From Clostridiales bacterium (lineage in GTDB: Bacteria; Bacillota; Clostridia; Christensenellales; Borkfalkiaceae), in contig SVHT01000001.1 in NCBI GenBank assembly GCA_015055615.1, positions 124,001 through 188,000 on the forward strand: a stretch of 64,000 bases of DNA, in the 5' to 3' direction. Position 1 is the first letter of the stretch. Each line of letters starts with the position of its first letter. Made by a program: the position numbers and the translations under genes. This document shows, one piece after another, positions 10,152 to 19,267 of the stretch. The notes beneath the pieces were generated by a model. The model was not told the DNA's origin. It ran no database searches and saw only the letters and a program-made list of their open reading frames with translations.

Positions 10152-11756
10152 ATGTACCATTACACGCAAGAACAACTTGAATCTATGAAGAAAGTAGAGG
10201 CAACGCGCGCTTCTCGTATTGAAAAATTGCACGCGCGTATGTCGGCGGAAGAAAAAGATGCCGTTTTGGCTGAGTTCCACCCCGACTATATCACGTCGGC
10301 TTATGAAGAATTGAAAGTCGGCAAAAACAAAGGCGGCAAGGTATTGCACGAACTTGCAGCGCTTTTACAAGGGCATTCCCGAGTGAAAGATATGAAAATC
10401 GACCTTTCCAAAATCGACTACGACGTAGACGTTTTGGTTATCGGCGGTGGCGGCGCAGGCTCGTCTGCGGCTATCGAAGCGCACGAACGCGGCGCAAAGG
10501 TTATGATTGCAACCAAACTCCGTTTGGGCGACGCGAACACGGCAATGGCAGAGGGTGGTATTCAAGCGGCTGACAAGCCCAATGACAGCCCCGCAACCCA
10601 CTATCTCGACGCGCTCGGCGGTGGACATTTCATGAACAAGCCCGAGCTTTTGTATAAGCTCGTAAACGAAGCTCCCGAGGCAATTTTGTGGCTCAACAAC
10701 CTCGGCGTTATGTTCGATAAAGAACCCGACGGTACGATGGTTACCACGCATGGTGGCGGTACTTCCAGAAAGCGTATGCACGCTTGCCGTGACTATTCCG
10801 GTTCGGAAATCATGAGAACGCTCCGTGACGAGGTTTTCAACCGCGGTATCACGGTGGTAGATTTCACGGCGGCTATCGAGCTTATTAAAGACACCGACGG
10901 CAAAATTGCAGGTGCGGTGCTGATGAATATGGAAACGAAAGAAATCTTGGTTGCACGCGCAAAGACGGTCGTTATCGCAACGGGTGGCGCAGGCAGATTG
11001 CACTATCAAGGTTTCCCCACGTCCAACCACTACGGCGCGACGGCAGACGGCTTGGTGCTTGCATACAGAGCTGGCGCAAAATTGCTCTATCCCGAAACGT
11101 TGCAGTATCACCCTACGGGCGCGGCAGAGCCCACGCAGATTTACGGTGCGCTCGTAACCGAAAAGGTTCGTTCGCTTGGCGCACAGCTTGTCAACAAAAA
11201 CGGCGAAGCGTTCGTATATTCCTTGGAAACGCGTGACGTTACCGCATCTTCCATTATTCGTGAATGCAAGCAGAACGGCAACGGTATCAAGACGACGGAC
11301 GGCGAAGGCGTATGGCTTGACACGCCGCTTATCGATATCTTGAACGGCGAAGGCACGATTGAAAAACGTATTCCCGCAATGCTGAGAATGTTCGGTAAAT
11401 ACGGCATTGATATTCGTAAAGAGCCCATTTTGATTTATCCTACGCTCCATTACCAAAACGGCGGTATCGATATCGGCGCAAACGGTATGACGTGCATTGA
11501 AAACTTGTACGTAGCAGGCGAAGCGGTCGGCGGCATCCACGGTACGAACAGACTTATGGGCAACTCCTTGCTCGATATCATCGTATTTGGTAGAAACGCA
11601 GGTCAGCAAGCTGGCGAAAAATATAAGAGTGTAGAACTCAAAGAACTCACGCTCGACCACGTTGACGCGTTTGAAAAGGAACTTAGCGACGCAGGTATTT
11701 CTTCGGACGTACAATCGCCTAAGCTTTTGCCCGATTACAGAAGACAGGCAAACTAA
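10152..11756 (+). CDS. Fumarate reductase/succinate dehydrogenase flavoprotein-like subunit (soluble type)
   Basis: VLVIGGGGAGSSAAIEA, AEGGIQA, HPTGAAEPTQIYGALVTEKVRSLGA, ETRDVTASS, HYQNGGIDI, GTNRLMGNSLLDIIVFGR. Confidence 0.85.
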   Translation: MYHYTQEQLESMKKVEATRASRIEKLHARMSAEEKDAVLAEFHPDYITSAYEELKVGKNKGGKVLHELAALLQGHSRVKDMKIDLSKIDYDVDVLVIGGGGAGSSAAIEAHERGAKVMIATKLRLGDANTAMAEGGIQAADKPNDSPATHYLDALGGGHFMNKPELLYKLVNEAPEAILWLNNLGVMFDKEPDGTMVTTHGGGTSRKRMHACRDYSGSEIMRTLRDEVFNRGITVVDFTAAIELIKDTDGKIAGAVLMNMETKEILVARAKTVVIATGGAGRLHYQGFPTSNHYGATADGLVLAYRAGAKLLYPETLQYHPTGAAEPTQIYGALVTEKVRSLGAQLVNKNGEAFVYSLETRDVTASSIIRECKQNGNGIKTTDGEGVWLDTPLIDILNGEGTIEKRIPAMLRMFGKYGIDIRKEPILIYPTLHYQNGGIDIGANGMTCIENLYVAGEAVGGIHGTNRLMGNSLLDIIVFGRNAGQQAGEKYKSVELKELTLDHVDAFEKELSDAGISSDVQSPKLLPDYRRQAN

Positions 11757-11793
11757 AAAATCGATAGGGAAAACTGATGAAATAAACAAGGAC

Positions 11794-11823
11794 AAAACGC
11801 ACGAGGTACGCTTTGTGCGTTTT
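11794..11823 (+). terminator. Stem-loop after the Flx-Hdr-Frd operon (weak U-tract)
   Basis: AAAACGCAC-N12-GTGCGTTTT perfect 9 bp stem. Confidence 0.45.
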
Positions 11824-11849
11824 CGTCCGTAAAAAAGAGGAGAGATGTT

Positions 11850-13145
11850 ATGTATTTTTATGAGGTATTTAACTCGCTGTTAGTACCTTTGTTCGTTGCT
11901 TTTGCCGTTATTGTGCTCGGTCTTTTGATTGGAAGAATCAGCATTAAAGGCATTTCGCTCGGCACGGCAGGGGTTTTACTTGTTGCGATTCTTGTAGGGG
12001 TTATCTTTTCAAAATTCCCTACGATTGAAATTGCGGGGAAACAGATTACCCTTTGGAGTACGCCGAAATCCTTCGTTTCAGGTTCGGGTGTGACGGATAA
12101 AGGTGCAACGGTAATACTTGGCGCCTTTAAGACGTATTCAGTTGAGAGCGTTTTCAATACCATTTCCAGTATCGGTACAATGTTATTTGTAACGGCGGTA
12201 GGCTTGATTGCAGGTCCGAAATTCTTCCGTTCCTTCAACAAGAGTATGATGTCGTACATTGCAATGGGTGCAATCATCGTGTTGGTTGGCGTTGGGATTA
12301 CGATTGGTATTTCCGCGCTTGACAAAAATATGGATATCGGTATGGGTACGGGTTTGTTGTCTGGCTCGCTTACCTCTACGCCCGCTTTTTCGGCAGCAAA
12401 AGGATCCGCGGAAACGATTAGTCAGGCAATGAAAAACCACGTTACGGCTGGGTACGGTATCGGTTATTTGTACGGCGTTTTGGGTGTAGTTTTGTTTGTG
12501 CAGATTATGCCTAAGCTTTTGAAGGTGGATATTGCAAAGGAAAGAGAAACTTTTGTTGCGGCAAACACTTTGGAGATTAAAGACGACGGCAAAAAACGTT
12601 TTTCCGTTGACGAATTTGGATTTTTCCCGTTTATAACAACCATTGTTTTAGGGCTTTTAATTGGTTGCATCAAAGTGCCCATTGGTAAAGGAAACTTTTT
12701 CAGCTTTGGTTCGTCGGGCGGTACGCTGATTGCAGGTTTGATTGTAGGACATTTTGGGCACTTCGGCAAAATTGATATGAAAGTCTCGAAAAAGACCTTG
12801 AATTTCTTCCGTGAACTTGGTTTGATTTTGTTCTTGGTCGGCGCGGGAATTCCTGGTGGTGTGAATTTCATTTCCGCGTTCAAGTGGATTTATATCGTAT
12901 ACGGTATCATTATGGCAACCGTGCCTATGGTGCTTGGGTTTATTCTCGGTAAGTTTGTTTTCAAACTTTCGATTTTCAACAACCTCGGCTCGATTACGGG
13001 CGGTATGACCAGTACGCCCGCGCTCGGTTCGCTGATTAGCGTAGCAGGTACGGACGACGTATCCTCGGCGTATGCGGCAACTTATCCGTTTGCGCTCGTG
13101 CTTATCGTTGTATCATGTAATTTGCTTGTATTGTTACCTTTCTAA
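11850..13145 (+). CDS. Aspartate:alanine exchanger (AAE/AspT-YidE) family transporter, candidate dicarboxylate/succinate exporter
   Basis: Two transmembrane halves with repeated GSLTSTPAF / GGMTSTPAL motifs; no RCK (TrkA_C) insert between halves. Confidence 0.7.
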   Translation: MYFYEVFNSLLVPLFVAFAVIVLGLLIGRISIKGISLGTAGVLLVAILVGVIFSKFPTIEIAGKQITLWSTPKSFVSGSGVTDKGATVILGAFKTYSVESVFNTISSIGTMLFVTAVGLIAGPKFFRSFNKSMMSYIAMGAIIVLVGVGITIGISALDKNMDIGMGTGLLSGSLTSTPAFSAAKGSAETISQAMKNHVTAGYGIGYLYGVLGVVLFVQIMPKLLKVDIAKERETFVAANTLEIKDDGKKRFSVDEFGFFPFITTIVLGLLIGCIKVPIGKGNFFSFGSSGGTLIAGLIVGHFGHFGKIDMKVSKKTLNFFRELGLILFLVGAGIPGGVNFISAFKWIYIVYGIIMATVPMVLGFILGKFVFKLSIFNNLGSITGGMTSTPALGSLISVAGTDDVSSAYAATYPFALVLIVVSCNLLVLLPF

Positions 13146-13150
13146 AAAGT

Positions 13151-13180
13151 AAAAAGTCGGTGGAAACGCCGACTTTTTTC
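13151..13180 (+). terminator. Rho-independent terminator
   Basis: AAAAAGTCGG-N8-CCGACTTTTT perfect 10 bp stem with T run. Confidence 0.85.
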
Positions 13181-13203
13181 ATAAAAAAATCACTTTCAAA
13201 CAT

Positions 13204-13232
13204 TTGACAATTTTTCTAAAAACTGTTATACT
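13204..13232 (+). promoter_or_regulatory. SigA-type promoter of the riboswitch/P-type ATPase unit
   Basis: TTGACA - 17 bp - TATACT. Confidence 0.85.
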
Positions 13233-13243
13233 TAAAATACAAA

Positions 13244-13405
13244 CAGAGGGAGTAGCAAACGCGAAAGCGGTGGCAAGTCAACAATCTCGGCGCGGAAGTG
13301 CGTCTGGCTGCCTTTATTGCAAGACTCGTCATCGGCATGCGCCGTGCGAGAAACCCGTTTTATACGATTTTTTCAAGTACGGCAATCGACCGTACTTGTT
13401 TTTTT
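13244..13405 (+). ncRNA. yybP-ykoY-family (Mn2+) riboswitch with terminator expression platform
   Basis: Leader with GAGGGAGTAGC...GTCAACAATCTCGGCG...GCAAGACTCGTC, then AAGTACGG-N7-CCGTACTT + T run (13375-13405), ahead of a P-type cation ATPase. Confidence 0.75.
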
Positions 13406-13466
13406 CTTTCGCGGAGTATTATTCGCGTGTAAATATGGAATAAACTATAAAGACGTAGGAGAAGAG

Positions 13467-16118
13467 ATGAAACATTATTGCGAAGACAAACAAGCTGTTT
13501 TACAGGCGTTAAACACGTCGGAAAAGACAGGGCTTAGCAGCGCAGACGCAGGCGAACGCCTTTTGCAAAACGGCAAAAACAAGCTGGTAGCGGCAAAGAA
13601 AAAATCGATTGTCCGTCGGTTTTTAGAACAGCTTATCGACCCGATGATTATAATCTTAATCGTTGCGGCGGTAATTAGCGGTGTTCTTGCTATAAAAAAT
13701 AACGAAGGTTACGTGGACGTAATTATTATCGGCGCGGTCGTTTTGATTAACGCCGTTTTGGGCGTCCTGCAAGAAAGCAAAGCGGAAAAGGCGATAGAGG
13801 CGTTGCAAGAAATGTCAGCGGCGCATTCCAAGGTTTTCCGTGATGGTAGGATACAGGTCGTTCCCAGCGAAGATTTGGTCGTTGGCGATATCGTTATTTT
13901 AGAGGCTGGCGACGCAGTACCTGCGGACGGCAGAATTTTAGAAAGCGCCAGCTTAAAAATAGAAGAGGCTGCGCTCACGGGCGAATCTGTGCCCGTGGAT
14001 AAAACGGCGTCGGTGATAAAGCTTGGCGAAAACGGCAAAGACGTTCCGCTTGGCGACCGTAAAAATATGATTTATATGGGCGGTACGGTTGTATACGGCC
14101 GTGGTATCGCCGTGGTTACGGCAACAGGTATGGATACCGAAATGGGTAAAATCGCAGGCGCTTTGGCGCAGGCGCAGGAAGGTAAAACACCCTTGCAGAG
14201 AAAGCTTTCCCAGCTTTCCAAGGTGCTTACTTGGCTCGTTTTGGGTATTTGCGGCGTAGTATTTGCCGTGGAAATTATTCGTGTCGGTAAATTCACGCTC
14301 GACGTAGGTATCAATTCGCTGATGACAGCCGTTTCGTTGGCTGTTGCGGCGATTCCCGAAGGTCTTGCTACGGTGGTTACCGTCGTGCTTTCTATCGGCG
14401 TTACCAATATGTCTAAACGAAATGCAATTATCCGCAAATTGACGGCGGTGGAAACCCTCGGTTGCGCGCAGATTATTTGCTCGGATAAGACGGGTACGCT
14501 CACGCAAAACAAAATGACGGTTGTTGATTTCTTCGGCGAAGACGAAAATGCAATAGCGCGCGCTATGGCGCTTTGTAGCGATGCGGCAATCGACGAAGAG
14601 GGCTCGGTAACGGGTGAGCCGACGGAAACGGCACTCGTTGTTTGGGCGGATAAATTGGGTATGAAAAACCCTGCTTTAAAGGCAGAATATCCTCGTATCG
14701 GCGAAGCTCCGTTCGATTCTAACCGTAAGATGATGTCGACGGTGCATAATACCGCGGGCAAAATCGTGCAATACACGAAGGGTGCCCCCGACGTGGTTAT
14801 CGACCGTTGTACGCATTACGTCGTTGGTGGAAAGCTTGTGCCTATGACGGCAGAATATAAAGCAGAAATTTTGAAGGCGAACAAGGCAATGGCAGATAAA
14901 GCGCTGCGTGTATTGGCTTGCGCAACCCGCGTTTGGGAACAGTCTCCCGACGAATTCACGCCCGAAAAATTGGAAGAACAATTATGCTTTACTGGTCTTT
15001 GCGGTATGATTGACCCTGTCCGTCCCGAAGTAAAAGTTGCCATAGAACAATGCCGAGAGGCGGGCGTTCGCGCAATTATGATTACGGGCGACCATATCGA
15101 TACGGCGGTTGCGATTGCAAAAGAACTCGGGATTTTGGAGGAAGGTGTGCATGCCGTTTCGGGGTCTCAGCTCGATGAAATGGACGATGAAGCCTTTGAA
15201 AAAGAATTCCGCAATATCAGCGTGTATGCGCGTGTTCAGCCCGAACACAAGACGCGTATCGTCAATGCATGGCGTGGCGCGGGATATATTACGGCAATGA
15301 CGGGGGACGGCGTCAACGACGCACCCTCTATCAAAGCGGCGGATATCGGCGTTGGTATGGGTATCACGGGTACGGACGTAACGAAAAACGTTGCGGATAT
15401 GGTCCTCACCGACGACAACTTTGCTACGATCGTCGGCGCAGTAGAAGAGGGTAGACGTATTTACGATAATATCCGTAAGGCTATTCAATTCTTACTTGCC
15501 TCGAACATGAGTGAGGTTATCGGTGTATTTGTTGCAACCTTGTGTGGCTTTGTTCTGTTAGAGCCCGTGCATTTGCTCTGGATTAACTTGATAACGGACA
15601 CTTTCCCTGCGCTTGCGCTTGGCGTGGAAAAGGCAGAGCCGAACGTTATGAAACGAAAACCGCGTGATCCAAAAGCGGGTATATTCGCCGGTGGATTAGG
15701 CGTAGACGTCGTATATCAAGGCCTATTGGTTGCGGCTCTTACCCTTGGTTCGTATTTCCTTGGCGCGTACGTACTTGCGCCTGCCGCGGGTTTCGCAAAA
15801 GTAGATGCAGCGGGACACGGTATCACCATGGCGTTCTTAACTTTGTCGATGGCGGAAATTTTCCACAGCTTTAATATGCGTTCGCAACGTGGCAGTATCT
15901 TTACGCTCAAAAAACAAAACCTTGTGCTTTGGCTTGCGGCAATCGGTTCGCTTCTTTTGACGACGGCTGTATGCGAAATTCCGTTCTTGGCAAATGCGTT
16001 TGGATTTGAACACGTAGGCATCACGGAATACGCTATTGCGGTTGGTATGGGTTTCTTGGTTATTCCCGTTGTAGAAATCGTAAAATGCATACAAAGAGCG
16101 TGCAAAAAACAAAAATGA
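13467..16118 (+). CDS. P2-type cation-transporting ATPase (Ca2+/Mn2+ exporter type)
   Basis: CSDKTGTLTQNKMT, LTGESVPV, MTGDGVNDAPSIKAADIGVGMG; RBS aggagaagag before ATG 13467. Confidence 0.92.
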   Translation: MKHYCEDKQAVLQALNTSEKTGLSSADAGERLLQNGKNKLVAAKKKSIVRRFLEQLIDPMIIILIVAAVISGVLAIKNNEGYVDVIIIGAVVLINAVLGVLQESKAEKAIEALQEMSAAHSKVFRDGRIQVVPSEDLVVGDIVILEAGDAVPADGRILESASLKIEEAALTGESVPVDKTASVIKLGENGKDVPLGDRKNMIYMGGTVVYGRGIAVVTATGMDTEMGKIAGALAQAQEGKTPLQRKLSQLSKVLTWLVLGICGVVFAVEIIRVGKFTLDVGINSLMTAVSLAVAAIPEGLATVVTVVLSIGVTNMSKRNAIIRKLTAVETLGCAQIICSDKTGTLTQNKMTVVDFFGEDENAIARAMALCSDAAIDEEGSVTGEPTETALVVWADKLGMKNPALKAEYPRIGEAPFDSNRKMMSTVHNTAGKIVQYTKGAPDVVIDRCTHYVVGGKLVPMTAEYKAEILKANKAMADKALRVLACATRVWEQSPDEFTPEKLEEQLCFTGLCGMIDPVRPEVKVAIEQCREAGVRAIMITGDHIDTAVAIAKELGILEEGVHAVSGSQLDEMDDEAFEKEFRNISVYARVQPEHKTRIVNAWRGAGYITAMTGDGVNDAPSIKAADIGVGMGITGTDVTKNVADMVLTDDNFATIVGAVEEGRRIYDNIRKAIQFLLASNMSEVIGVFVATLCGFVLLEPVHLLWINLITDTFPALALGVEKAEPNVMKRKPRDPKAGIFAGGLGVDVVYQGLLVAALTLGSYFLGAYVLAPAAGFAKVDAAGHGITMAFLTLSMAEIFHSFNMRSQRGSIFTLKKQNLVLWLAAIGSLLLTTAVCEIPFLANAFGFEHVGITEYAIAVGMGFLVIPVVEIVKCIQRACKKQK

Positions 16119-16241
16119 TAATACCCGTGTACGCAACGAATAAAAAAGTCGAGGATTAGAGATAAAACCAAAAATAATGTAAAAATAGCAAAAAAAATGC
16201 AAAAAATGGCTGTTTTTGAATAAAAATTTTTCTCTAACCCC

Positions 16242-16270
16242 TTGACCGACCGCGTTTGATGTGTTATAAT
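16242..16270 (+). promoter_or_regulatory. SigA-type promoter
   Basis: TTGACC - 17 bp - TATAAT. Confidence 0.8.
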
Positions 16271-16378
16271 TATAGTAGTAAAAATAGCAAAATCCGTTTT
16301 ATAGCGATTATGTAACGGATACGTTCAAAACCATTTTTGGTTGGACGGCAAAAAAAACCAAACAACGAGGTGGAAGAT

Positions 16379-17146
16379 ATGGCTGACAACAACGCAATGG
16401 AAAAAGATTTGACGATAGAATCTTTGGCACAAGAAATTCGTTTCGCTTACAAACAGAATCAAAACATTTATACGCAGCTGTCGGCAAGAATTGACGCGCT
16501 TGAAAAAGAGTTGGCTGAACTTAAAAAGAACGGTGCGGCTTGCGCGGCTCCCTGTGAGGCAGAATCTTGCGTATGCGAAGAGCCTTGCGAAAGCGCGGCA
16601 GAAGAAATTGCCGTAGCGGACGAAGAACCCGCAGTAGAAGGGGAGATGGTTACTCGCTATAAGAAGAGTTTTGTTGCAAAGATGAAACAAAGCGACACAA
16701 AACTCAAAGTATATTACAGCGATATTAAAAATGCATTTGATTCTTACAAGAGAATTAATTCGACGATTAGTTTGCAGGGCGACAGATTCAACTTTGGTCG
16801 TGAGACGATTGCGAAGATGACGGTTGTCGGCAAGACTTTAAAGCTCTATCTTGCATTGGACGTAAACGATCCCGAATTGAAAGAAACGGTATATCATCAG
16901 AAATACGTTGGCGATCAGAAAGCGTATGAATCCACGCCTTTCCTTGTAAAGGTTAAGAGCGAGGTTGCTGCAAAGAAAGCCATTCGTTTGGTAAAATATC
17001 TTGCGGCTCAGTTGGATGCGGCGGAAGATAACACGTTTGAACCCGTTGACTACGTAACCGAATTCGCTTATGAAACGGACGAACAGTTAATTGAAAAAGG
17101 GCTTATCAAAGTAACGCAAGGTAAAAAGATTAGCCTTAAATTCTAA
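16379..17146 (+). CDS. Hypothetical protein with coiled-coil/acidic N-terminus and conserved C-terminal domain
   Basis: ORF with ATG at 16379 after an RBS; KKSFVAKMKQSDTKLKVYYSDIKNAFDSYKRINSTISLQGDRFNFGRETIAKM... Confidence 0.7.
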   Translation: MADNNAMEKDLTIESLAQEIRFAYKQNQNIYTQLSARIDALEKELAELKKNGAACAAPCEAESCVCEEPCESAAEEIAVADEEPAVEGEMVTRYKKSFVAKMKQSDTKLKVYYSDIKNAFDSYKRINSTISLQGDRFNFGRETIAKMTVVGKTLKLYLALDVNDPELKETVYHQKYVGDQKAYESTPFLVKVKSEVAAKKAIRLVKYLAAQLDAAEDNTFEPVDYVTEFAYETDEQLIEKGLIKVTQGKKISLKF

Positions 17147-17258
17147 TCATTTAAAACAAAAGATACATACGAATAACGATGGAGAGCTGATAATTTCATA
17201 TTTTCGGCTCTCTATTTTATGAACGGATAAAAACCGTTAAGGAGTAATTTTTAAGAAA

Positions 17259-19247
17259 GTGAACGAAAAGAAAGAAACAAAAAACACAAAAGGCGCAAAA
17301 ACCACGCCTACAAAAAGAGGACGCACGAAAGATAAAAATCCTATGGGGACGGCATTTGACGCGTTGTTCATAGAAAAATCTCTTCCCCCTGCGCCTAAAA
17401 AACAGTCTACGGACAAGCCTCAGAAAACAAAACAGGGGCAAGCAAAAAAGAAGATTACACCCCCGAGAGAGTCTAATAAATCCTTTGAGGCGACAAAACC
17501 TGAAAAAAAGCAAAAAATCGTTCGTGAAGAAAAAACAGGGAAAGGGAAACAATTAGAAAAACCTATTATCAAGCAGACGGCAAAAACCAAAAAAACTTCT
17601 CCCGTTAGGATTGTCTTTTTGGGTGGTGTTGGCGAAATCGGCAAAAATATGACGGCGTTTGAATACGGCAACGACGTTATTATTTTAGACGCAGGCTTAA
17701 CTTTCCCCAACGGCGAGGATATGCCAGGGGTTGACTCAGTTGTTCCCGATATCACGTATTTGGTGCAAAATAAGGACAAGATTCGCGGCGTTTTACTAAC
17801 GCACGGACATGAAGACCATATCGGCGGTCTTCCGTACTTGCTGAAAGAAATCAACGAGGATACGCCCATATACGGCACGAAATTAACCTTGATGCTCGCA
17901 GATAATAAACTGCAAGAGCACAGCATTAAAAACGCCGTGCAAAAGGTCGTGCAGGCAGGTGAACGCATCAAACTCGGTGCGTTTGAAGTGGAATTTATTA
18001 ACGTCAATCACTCTATCTCCGGCGCGTGCGCCTTGGCAATCTACACCCCCAACGGCTTGATTTACCACAGCGGGGATTTTAAAATTGACTTAACTCCCGT
18101 TGCGGGCGAGCCAATCGATTTAAAACGTATTGCGGAACTCGGAAAAGAGGGCGTATTGCTCTATATGAGTGAGTCCACGAATATTGAACGCGCAGGCTAT
18201 ACGATGAGTGAAACGGTCGTTGGTACGACGCTTGACCATTTATTTTCGGAAAACACCAACCGACGTTTGATTATCGCAACCTTTGCGTCCAACGTGCACA
18301 GATTACAACAAATCATTGATTTGGCGGTAAAATACCGCAGAAAAGTAGCGCTCTCGGGGCGTAGTATGTTCAAGGTTGTAGAGGCCGCTGTGAAAATCGG
18401 CGAATTGCTGATTCCCGAAGGCGTTTTGATTGATATTGAAAAGACAAAAAATCTTTTTGACGGCGAACTTTTGATAGTATCGACGGGTTCGCAAGGGGAG
18501 CCAATGAGCGCTCTTACCCGCATGGCGTCGGGAGAATTTAATAAGGTGACGATTGGCACAAACGACACGATTATCATTTCGGCTAACCCGATTCCCGGGA
18601 ACGAAAAGATGATTTACCGCGTAATCAACAACCTTTATAAGAAGGGCGCGCGCGTCGTTTACGAAAGTTTGGAAAAAATCCACGTTTCTGGTCACGCGTG
18701 TCAGGAAGAACATAAGATTTTGCATACGCTGTTAAAACCGAAATTTTTTATCCCCGTACACGGCGAATACCGTCATTTAAAACGTCACGCGCAGCTAGCG
18801 GAAAGCATGGGGATGCCCGAAAATAATATCCTAATTACCGAAATTGGCAACTGTGTCGAACTGACGGCAAAGGAAATGAAATTCGGGGAAAACGTGCAGG
18901 CAGGCACAAGACTTATCGACGGCGAAGGCGTGGAAGATTACGGCACGAGCGAGGTCATGAAAGACCGATTGAAAATGTCGGCTGACGGCGTATGTTCGGT
19001 GGCGCTTGCCGCTGCGGGTAACTACGTTATCAACGACCCCGTTATCGAATCGCACGGTTGCGTGTTTACGGGCAAGGAAATGGAGTGGGAACTCCGTTCG
19101 GTGGTCCAACGCGCCGTGGAAAATTATGATTACGGCGCGGGAAACAAGGAAGAGCTTGTCAACTATATCCGTAAACAACTGAAAAATTATTTCTACAAAA
19201 AGACGAGGCAGGCTCCTTTGATTGTGGTGTCCGTTCTCGACGTGTAA
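17259..19247 (+). CDS. rnj: Ribonuclease J with ~110 aa basic N-terminal extension
   Basis: Metallo-beta-lactamase motif LTHGHEDHIGGLPYLL, HSGDFKID, HVSGHACQEEHK, FIPVHGEYRHL. Confidence 0.92.
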   Translation: MNEKKETKNTKGAKTTPTKRGRTKDKNPMGTAFDALFIEKSLPPAPKKQSTDKPQKTKQGQAKKKITPPRESNKSFEATKPEKKQKIVREEKTGKGKQLEKPIIKQTAKTKKTSPVRIVFLGGVGEIGKNMTAFEYGNDVIILDAGLTFPNGEDMPGVDSVVPDITYLVQNKDKIRGVLLTHGHEDHIGGLPYLLKEINEDTPIYGTKLTLMLADNKLQEHSIKNAVQKVVQAGERIKLGAFEVEFINVNHSISGACALAIYTPNGLIYHSGDFKIDLTPVAGEPIDLKRIAELGKEGVLLYMSESTNIERAGYTMSETVVGTTLDHLFSENTNRRLIIATFASNVHRLQQIIDLAVKYRRKVALSGRSMFKVVEAAVKIGELLIPEGVLIDIEKTKNLFDGELLIVSTGSQGEPMSALTRMASGEFNKVTIGTNDTIIISANPIPGNEKMIYRVINNLYKKGARVVYESLEKIHVSGHACQEEHKILHTLLKPKFFIPVHGEYRHLKRHAQLAESMGMPENNILITEIGNCVELTAKEMKFGENVQAGTRLIDGEGVEDYGTSEVMKDRLKMSADGVCSVALAAAGNYVINDPVIESHGCVFTGKEMEWELRSVVQRAVENYDYGAGNKEELVNYIRKQLKNYFYKKTRQAPLIVVSVLDV

Positions 19248-19267
19248 CAAAAGAAAAGGAAAGTAAA

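Noticed and set aside
13204-13443. 79 aa ORF and the N-terminal extension of the 13317 ORF
   Set aside because: They lie in the riboswitch leader, and the ATPase has a clear RBS and ATG at 13467.
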